From Leisingera sp. ANG59 (lineage in GTDB: Bacteria; Pseudomonadota; Alphaproteobacteria; Rhodobacterales; Rhodobacteraceae): 51,601 bases of DNA. Numbering within the stretch: position 1 is the first letter of the stretch; each line of letters begins with the position of its first letter. The notes beneath the pieces were generated by a model that saw only the letters and a list, made by a program, of their open reading frames with translations, did not search any database and had not been told where the DNA came from. A program made the position numbers and the translations under genes. This document shows positions 45,759 to 51,601 of the stretch, in pieces. The stretch covers positions 1 through 51,601 of the forward strand of contig NZ_WLCM01000016.1 of assembly GCF_013317235.1 (NCBI RefSeq), written 5' to 3'.

Positions 45759-46565
45759 TCAGAAAGGGTCGGGGTAGCGGTCCATCAGATCGCAGAGCAC
45801 ATTGTTACCCACCTGGGTGAATTGCAACCCGGCATTGGGATAGGAGGTAAACTCGCCAAAGACCACCCGCTGTGCGGTGATGTAGAAATCCAGCCGCATG
45901 AAGCAGTTGATATCCTTGGCGATCCGGGTTGCCAGCGCCATCAGCTCATCAAAGTGCCGGGGCGCTTCGATCACCGGGGCCAAGGCATTCTCGCGCTGGA
46001 AGTGGTCATAGGGTACCCAGTCCTGGCTGTAGTAGCGGTGGCTCCAGTCTTTTTTGGGGCCCATGCGGTTGACCACTTGGATCACCCAGGGGCGGCCGCC
46101 GACCACATAGACCTTGAAATCGCGCGGCACCGTATAGACCGGGTCGAAATCCTGGATGAATTCCTCGGCGATGATCTTGCTGTTGCCCTTGATAAAGGCC
46201 CCTTCCGCATAGCGTCGGCGGGTATAGGCGGCGCGCTCCTCCAGCGCGACTTTGTCGCCGGTGAAGACTTCGCGCGGGCCGTCAAACAGCAGCACGCCGT
46301 CATTGTTGGCCGCATTGTTGGGCTTGATCACGACGCGTTCGGGCAGGCTGGTGAAATCCATCTCTTCCAGCTGTTCCACCTCGGCAAAGCGCTCCGGCAG
46401 CGGCAGCTCCATGCGGCGGGCATAGTTAAACATCGCGGTCTTGTTGACCAAGCCGGCAATATACTGCCGCCGCTTCTGCTTCTTGGGATCGTCATGGGGG
46501 CTGGCGCCCTTGTACCAGCGCTCCAGTCGGTCATTCATGCGGCGTTTGAATTCAGTGTTGGGCAT
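45759..46565 (-). CDS. ATP-grasp enzyme, TupA-like
   Basis: 268 residues from the ATG at 46565. ERVVIKPNNAANNDGVLLF is the ATP-binding Lys-containing loop, KIIAEEFIQDF the adenine-side segment, DFKVYVVGGRPWVIQVVNR and FMRLDFYITAQRVVFGEFTSYPNAGL carry the Mg2+-binding acidic residues. This fits the TupA-like ATP-grasp family, named after a teichuronic-acid gene; ATP-grasp ligases usually join a carboxylate to an amine. Here it could attach an amino acid to uronic acid units. That is inference from the PLP/serine-kinase gene upstream and ugd at 29.6 kb. Confidence 0.8.
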   Translation of the reverse strand: MPNTEFKRRMNDRLERWYKGASPHDDPKKQKRRQYIAGLVNKTAMFNYARRMELPLPERFAEVEQLEEMDFTSLPERVVIKPNNAANNDGVLLFDGPREVFTGDKVALEERAAYTRRRYAEGAFIKGNSKIIAEEFIQDFDPVYTVPRDFKVYVVGGRPWVIQVVNRMGPKKDWSHRYYSQDWVPYDHFQRENALAPVIEAPRHFDELMALATRIAKDINCFMRLDFYITAQRVVFGEFTSYPNAGLQFTQVGNNVLCDLMDRYPDPF

Positions 46566-46685
46566 GGTGTTGTCCGTTGCTGATCCGGGCAGGGGAGGCG
46601 GCGGCAGCTCTGCAAAGGCCCCGCCCCGCTGTCTCCGGATTTGGTGTCCCTGGCTCTGTTGTCTCATGTGCGGGAAAGAGGCGCA

Positions 46686-49421
46686 TTACCGATCCCCTGT
46701 CCAGATGTGCCAGTGCCGCGCCAGGATTTCCAGCTTGCCGATGGCGCGCAGGAGGTCCGAGATCTCGGATTCCAGCGCGGCGCGCGCGGCGCCGGGGCCG
46801 GCATGGGCGACAATATTGTAAAAGCGCATGCCGACCACTAGGCGCAGGATGCAGTGGCTGTCCTTCCCTTGTCCCAGCACCACGGGCTGGCCGATGTGGA
46901 ACTCTTGCCGCAGCAGCGCCCGTTCCGGGGGCGGAACCATGGGCAGAAGCGCGCTGGCATCGCTGTTGAGGGTCTCGAACAGATGGCGGCAGCCTAGCTC
47001 ATCCAGGGCGGTGAGGGGGGCACCGGGGCCGGTATCAGAGGGCCGGGCGGGCACCCGGACCTGAAAGGACATGATCGAATGGCGGGCCAGCTGGCCGACC
47101 TCGGGGCCGGTGCCGACTGGGCCGTTACCTGGCAGATAGACCTCCAGATAGGGGCTTTCCTCCAGCCGCTGGGTCACCGCCTGGCGGAAAGTGTCCAGCG
47201 CATGGCTGCGCAGCGCCTGGGGCACCTGCTCCAGCAGCTTGGTTTCAAGCAGGGCCGGCAGCCAGCGCAGCGGCGCGCCAAAGGGGGGCACCCCGGTGCT
47301 TTCGCCCATGCGCCCGGCCCACCAGCCGTTCCAGTCTTCGGGATAGCAGATGCCGGGACGCATCAGGCCACGGGCGGCCTCGGCGCGGCGGCGGTAGCTT
47401 TGCGGCATCAGCAGGGCGCCCGAGAAGGGCGGGCCGGTCAGGGATTTCGAACCCGAGACCTGCAGCATCCAGCCGCGTTCCAGCCATTGTCCCAGCTGGG
47501 CGAAGTCAACCCGCATCTGGCAGGCATCCACCACCACGTCAACACGCTCGGGGGCCTCGGCGCAGAGCGCATCGACCGCCTCGGCACTGGGGCCGCAGAG
47601 ACCGGTCTTGGATCCGATCAGCACATGGGCCAGCACCCGTGCACCACGCGCCAGGGCGGCGCGCCCGGCCTTGAGAAAGGCGGCATCCAGCTTCGCCAGT
47701 GCCAGGCGCCTGCCGCAGCTGTCGCGCAGCGGGATCTCGGCCAGATCGATCCGGGCGTCATCCCAGACCGGGACCCCCTTGGCAATCGCCGCTCCGGTGG
47801 CGCTTTGTTCATCAAAATACTTCCCGGCTCCGGCCAGGCGGACTCCGCGGCCGGTCTCGGCAGGGGAGATCAGGATGTTGACCAGCGGTGTCTCCGGATC
47901 GGCGGCGCGCGCCAGCAGCACCGCCAGCAGTTCGGTATCGGTGCCGGAGGGGGCGATGACGCCATCGGCGGCGCCGGGCCCGATCCCGCATAGGGTGCAA
48001 AGCTCCTGCACCAGCGCCTGGCAGAGGCTGCTGCGCAGCCGTCGCGGATCCTGGCTGCCCTCCAGCACGTGGTTGAGCAGATCCCGCCGCAGCACATCGC
48101 AATAGAGGAAGCCGTAGCTGGAGATCGAGGAGGCGGTGGATGAGGAAAAATGCACAGCTTTGGGCCGCGGGCGCGGGGTGGTGCCGTATTTGTTCTTGCC
48201 GGTTTCCGGATCCAGGTGCAGGCGGCTGTCGCTATTGGAGATCAGCAGGCTCTCGACCGGGGCCTCCAGCGGCTGCAGGGCCAGTGTCAAATCCTTTATT
48301 CCCCCCATGTTAGAGCCTCTTTTGCCCGTTTCCTGACCAGAGGTACCGGTCTCTGCCGCGCTCTGGGGAAGGCCAATGCAGTGCGCCATCCAGGCCAGCA
48401 GTTCCGGTCCATGCAGTTCCGGCCTGCCCAGCTCTGCAGGCGCGGGTATCGCGGCCGCCTCTGCCAGGCTGGAGGTTAGCGCTGCGGGCAGACCCTGGGG
48501 CGCATGGGCCTGCAAGAGGGCGCGGGCCTCATGCGGCAGGGCCTGCATCAGGGCGGCGCCGTGGCGGATGAGGGCGGCGAGGCGCGCCGCGCCGGGGGCG
48601 CCCTGCTGCCAGGCAAAGGCGGCCTCCATGCCCCAGCGGGCGCAGGCGGCCAGGGCGGCGCTGCTGTCCAGCAGGCTGGGGGGCAGCAGCAGCAGATCTG
48701 GAGACACCAGGCGGAAGGGGAAATCCTCTTGCCGTCCCAGGGCAATGCGGCAGGGGGTTGCGGTCATCAGTGCTGCCATGGCAGGGTCCTGCTCCAGGCG
48801 CTGGCGCAGGGCGTCATGGGGTACCAGGGAACTGGCGGTCTCGACATCCAGGGCGGCCGCCGAGGCGGTGCGCAGCGGTATCCGGGCGCCAAAGCCGTGG
48901 TAGCTGCTGCTCAGCAATTGCACGCGGCTCGGATGGGCGGCGACGGCGGGGACCTCCTGGCCAATGGCCTTGGCCTCGCGCAGCCGCGCCAGCGGGATCC
49001 GGCTGAAGGGCAATTGGGCGTGGATCACATGGCGGGTGGATTTCATCGGTAGGAGGCGCCCGGTGGCGCAGAGATCCCAGATATCCTGCGGCCTGTAGCT
49101 GTCACCGGGGCGCCAACTTTGCAGCTCTACCATGGGGTCGTCATAGCTGAGCAGGATCACTGGCACGCAGATAAGCTGCAGCTGCCGCGCGGCATGGTAG
49201 CGGTGATGCCCGTCCATCAGGGCAAACTGTGCCTGATCGACCAACAGTGGATGAGTCCACAGGCCGGTGATCTCCATGTCCTGGCGCAGCGCCTCAGCAT
49301 GGGCCGGGGCATGCTCTTCGGTGGGCCGGATCTGCTCCAGGGGGAAAAGCTCAATGCGGTAGCCCGAGCGGTGCTCCAAAGGGGCGGCGGCCTTGGCGGA
49401 GGAGAGGGGATCCGAGGTCAT
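46686..49421 (-). CDS. ParB/SbnI-like serine kinase domain fused to a fold-type I PLP enzyme
   Basis: 911 residues. Residues 21-95 form a ParB-like fold with LEQIRPTEEHAPAHAEAL and MDGHHRYHAA (69-78). This is the pattern of free L-serine kinases SerK/SbnI, which make O-phospho-L-serine; KSTRHVI at 127-133 fits the same group. Residues about 200-370 are unassigned. From about 372 a class V aminotransferase-like domain follows (HFSSSTASSISSYGFLY; DGVIAPSGTDTELLAVLLA; VVVDACQMRVD; SGSKSLTGPPFSGALL), with the probable PLP lysine at 659. An in-frame ATG at 48308 has AAGAGG upstream, so the PLP half might also be made alone. The start overlaps the upstream transferase gene by 4 bp. Confidence 0.75.
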   Translation of the reverse strand: MTSDPLSSAKAAAPLEHRSGYRIELFPLEQIRPTEEHAPAHAEALRQDMEITGLWTHPLLVDQAQFALMDGHHRYHAARQLQLICVPVILLSYDDPMVELQSWRPGDSYRPQDIWDLCATGRLLPMKSTRHVIHAQLPFSRIPLARLREAKAIGQEVPAVAAHPSRVQLLSSSYHGFGARIPLRTASAAALDVETASSLVPHDALRQRLEQDPAMAALMTATPCRIALGRQEDFPFRLVSPDLLLLPPSLLDSSAALAACARWGMEAAFAWQQGAPGAARLAALIRHGAALMQALPHEARALLQAHAPQGLPAALTSSLAEAAAIPAPAELGRPELHGPELLAWMAHCIGLPQSAAETGTSGQETGKRGSNMGGIKDLTLALQPLEAPVESLLISNSDSRLHLDPETGKNKYGTTPRPRPKAVHFSSSTASSISSYGFLYCDVLRRDLLNHVLEGSQDPRRLRSSLCQALVQELCTLCGIGPGAADGVIAPSGTDTELLAVLLARAADPETPLVNILISPAETGRGVRLAGAGKYFDEQSATGAAIAKGVPVWDDARIDLAEIPLRDSCGRRLALAKLDAAFLKAGRAALARGARVLAHVLIGSKTGLCGPSAEAVDALCAEAPERVDVVVDACQMRVDFAQLGQWLERGWMLQVSGSKSLTGPPFSGALLMPQSYRRRAEAARGLMRPGICYPEDWNGWWAGRMGESTGVPPFGAPLRWLPALLETKLLEQVPQALRSHALDTFRQAVTQRLEESPYLEVYLPGNGPVGTGPEVGQLARHSIMSFQVRVPARPSDTGPGAPLTALDELGCRHLFETLNSDASALLPMVPPPERALLRQEFHIGQPVVLGQGKDSHCILRLVVGMRFYNIVAHAGPGAARAALESEISDLLRAIGKLEILARHWHIWTGDR

Positions 49422-51601
49422 GACAGGCAGCTTTCCAGGGCAGAGAGGACCCGGTCGGTGATCTGGCGGCGGTCCTGGGCGATGGCCTGCAGGTCGCTGA
49501 ACTGCGCCTGCAGCCGGGTGGCGGTCTCCAGCCAGGCCTCGGCAAAGGCAAAGTCAGGAGTGAAGCCGGCAATGCGTTCGGCCGCCTGCGCGGCGCTTTG
49601 GCCATAGGTGTTGATCATTGCGGCATCAGGGACCAGATCATGAATGCGGTGGCCGGGCGCGGCGTAATAGGCCGGGATGCCGCCGACCACAAAGGCATCA
49701 AAGATCTTCTCCGAAATATAAGAGGCCTGATGGGTGTTCTCATAGGCGGCGACCACCCGCGCGCGCATGTCCAGCGCCGCGATCTTGTCCAGGTGCCAAT
49801 CGGGCAGCGCTTGGCGCTTGGCGCCGGGGCGCCAGCCCTGGCCCTCGCGCAAGGTGCCGGGGAGGGTCACGCCGCGCGCCAGCTCGGTGCGGTAGACGCT
49901 GAGGCCCGCCACCTCCTGCTCCGGCCAGGTCTTGGAATAGGCCGGGTTCTCGCGGACCTCGGCATAAAAGGCCGCCGGGATGGGCGCCGAGTGCCAGTGC
50001 TGCAGCAGCGCCCGGGGGCTGAGATGCGCATGGCGCGCCAGCAGCAGCCCGTAGCGGGCCTGAAATTCGGTGCGGGTCAGCAGGAAATAGGGGATGGTTT
50101 CGAAATCGAAAATGGCGGAATTGCTGTGGTTGAACACATGGTAGTCCAGCCGGTGGCTGCCCACCTCCATCTGCTGGTGCCGGGACATCAAATCATTATT
50201 CCAGATGCTGTCCCAAAGCGGTTCCTCGGATAGAACCGCCAGTTGCAGATCCGGGTTCTTCTGTTGCGCGGCGGCGAGTGCAGGAGCCATTTCGCGCAGA
50301 TCGGCGCTGAAGCCGGTCAGCATGATGTCCGCGCCCCGAAGCGTTTCAACCAGGGTGATGCGGTCCCTGGCCAGCTTTCGAAACGGTTCATAGGCCAGCG
50401 GGGTGCGGTTGGAATGCTTGCCTGCCAAGCAGACCCGGATCGGGCCGCGCCTGATCAGCGCCGGGGCCGCGGGGGCCTGCGCGGCCGGCAGCCGGTCGGC
50501 ACGGCGGTGCATCAGCGCCAAGGTCCGGTCCAGCTGCCGCACCAGCGGATGTTCCGGCGCCAGGGCGGCGCGGGCCTGCGCTTCGGCGGCCTGCGCCAGC
50601 GGGTCTCCGGAATGGGCCTCCAGCGCTGCGCTGCCGTCCAGCAGCAGGCGGCTGGCCAGGCCGCTCAGATACAGCGCGGCAGTCTCCGGACGTGCCTTCA
50701 GTGCCTGCGGGACGGTCAGCTCTTCTGCCAAGCCGGGCAGCAGGGCAGGCAGGCGGGCTGGGCTGTCCAGCCCGTCTGCCGCCTCCAGCATGAATTTCTG
50801 CAGGTCATAGATGAAGCTGTCCGGGCCATAAAGCGCCCATAGCTGGCGGCCGCCATGGCGCAGCCGCGCCAGCGCATCAGGGTCGGCGGCCAAGGCGGCC
50901 AGCCGGTCCGGCAGGGCGCGGATGGTGTCCGGGGTTTCGTCGCAGAACACCGCCCCGGCCTGCCACAGCGCCGGGTCGCCCGGCGGCACCCAGTTGTCGG
51001 CCAGGATCACCGGCACCGCGCCGAGCCCAAGACTTTCCCACAGGCGGATCGAATTCGGGCCGGTGCCCGAGGGGCAGAGCGAAAACACCGACGCCCGCAG
51101 CGAGGCGCGGAATTCGTTGGAGGCACTGGTGTCGACAAGCCCGGCCGCGGCCAGGCGGCTGCCGTCGCTGTGGATCTGGTGGCCGTAGACCACCTTGTTG
51201 TAATGCCAGCTGTCGCGGCCGGTGATCTGCCCGCGCGGGTCGTCCTGCAGCAGATCCAGGATCCAGTTGCGGCAGCCGGTCAGATAGTGCTGGTTGGCGC
51301 GCGCGCCGATGAAAGAGAACAGATGCGGCCGCTGCCCGGAACCGGCAGGGGCGTTGTCTGGCTCAGCGGCCTGCACCGGAAACAGCGGAAACGGATGCAG
51401 GCGCAGCCCGTCGAGGTTCAGGGCCGCGGTGTCCTCATGGGTGGCGTGCGACCAGAAGATTTCGGTGACCCCGGCCAGGCGGAACAGCTCCAGCTCTTCC
51501 TTCATCTTGATGTGCTGGCAGACGGTAACCTTGACCGTGTCTTTGGGAACCCGGGCGCAGAAAGCGCGGAACTCTGCCAGGCGGGGCTGTAGATCTGCGG
51601 T
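49418..51601 (-). CDS. Exostosin-like (GT47) plus fucosyltransferase-like (GT10) fusion, 5' end outside window
   Basis: The frame is open to the right edge (the last codons before 51505 read VTVCQHIK, continuing the protein), so the ATG at 51505 is internal and at least 727 residues exist. The N-terminal half has HLFSFIGARANQHYLTG and CPSGTGPNSIRLWESLGLGAVP, the GT47 exostosin pattern. After about 150 residues of helical linker, the C-terminal half has AAYENTHQASYISEKIFDAF followed by VVGGIPAYYAAP, the donor-binding motif of GT10 alpha-1,3-fucosyltransferases. One protein may add two sugars. It is the first visible gene of the minus-strand operon down to 43480. Confidence 0.8.
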   Translation of the reverse strand, partial: TADLQPRLAEFRAFCARVPKDTVKVTVCQHIKMKEELELFRLAGVTEIFWSHATHEDTAALNLDGLRLHPFPLFPVQAAEPDNAPAGSGQRPHLFSFIGARANQHYLTGCRNWILDLLQDDPRGQITGRDSWHYNKVVYGHQIHSDGSRLAAAGLVDTSASNEFRASLRASVFSLCPSGTGPNSIRLWESLGLGAVPVILADNWVPPGDPALWQAGAVFCDETPDTIRALPDRLAALAADPDALARLRHGGRQLWALYGPDSFIYDLQKFMLEAADGLDSPARLPALLPGLAEELTVPQALKARPETAALYLSGLASRLLLDGSAALEAHSGDPLAQAAEAQARAALAPEHPLVRQLDRTLALMHRRADRLPAAQAPAAPALIRRGPIRVCLAGKHSNRTPLAYEPFRKLARDRITLVETLRGADIMLTGFSADLREMAPALAAAQQKNPDLQLAVLSEEPLWDSIWNNDLMSRHQQMEVGSHRLDYHVFNHSNSAIFDFETIPYFLLTRTEFQARYGLLLARHAHLSPRALLQHWHSAPIPAAFYAEVRENPAYSKTWPEQEVAGLSVYRTELARGVTLPGTLREGQGWRPGAKRQALPDWHLDKIAALDMRARVVAAYENTHQASYISEKIFDAFVVGGIPAYYAAPGHRIHDLVPDAAMINTYGQSAAQAAERIAGFTPDFAFAEAWLETATRLQAQFSDLQAIAQDRRQITDRVLSALESCLS

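Overview
The window is GC-rich, tightly packed and looks like part of an extrachromosomal replicon of an alphaproteobacterium, most likely the Roseobacter group (Rhodobacterales). The evidence is an RPA-family replication initiator (RepA) divergent from a parAB pair, with a DnaA box, three 22-bp-spaced iteron-like repeats and three large parS-like palindromes around them. A dTDP-rhamnose operon on the same replicon is the arrangement known from RepA-type 'biofilm' plasmids of roseobacters. Both ends of the window cut through genes, so it is an excerpt.

Layout. 1-2.0 kb: 3' end of an outer-membrane polysaccharide export gene, a sulfotransferase and an exostosin-like transferase, closed by a strong hairpin. 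2.1-10.5 kb: RTX protein 1 (minus strand), a sulfotransferase, a two-domain glycosyltransferase and a type I secretion ABC/HlyD pair. 10.5-13.9 kb: rfbCBDA (minus strand), making dTDP-L-rhamnose. 14.1-15.3 kb: a GT4 glycosyltransferase ending in a 28-bp tandem repeat. 15.6-24.5 kb: two divergent LuxR-type regulators, a small membrane protein, a cysteine-containing RTX protein 2 and a second ABC/HlyD pair. 24.7-29.6 kb: the replication and partition module (GNAT gene, repA, oriV-like region, parA, parB), bracketed by two inverted 54-bp parS-like elements. 29.6-37.3 kb: UDP-glucose dehydrogenase, a 62-bp perfect palindrome, a GlfT1-like transferase, KpsM/Wzm, KpsE, KpsT/Wzt and a GlfT2-like transferase. 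37.4-42.0 kb: four sulfotransferase-like genes and a putative rhamnosyltransferase. 42.3-43.4 kb: glf (UDP-galactopyranose mutase). 43.5-51.6 kb: a minus-strand operon with a GT47+GT10-like fusion, a ParB/SbnI-like serine kinase fused to a PLP enzyme, a TupA-like ATP-grasp ligase, a sulfotransferase, an unknown protein and a GT2.

Read together, the window encodes an envelope programme: precursors (dTDP-rhamnose, UDP-glucuronate, UDP-galactofuranose), transferases for each, an ABC export system (KpsM/T/E and the truncated export protein), heavy sulfation (seven sulfotransferase-like genes) and possibly amino-acid decoration of the glycan. Two secreted calcium-binding RTX proteins with two inner-membrane secretion pairs add surface proteins; no TolC-like outer-membrane channel and no PAPS synthesis gene is seen here. 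The glycan structure and the amino-acid decoration are inferences; the individual enzyme families are mostly clear from motifs.
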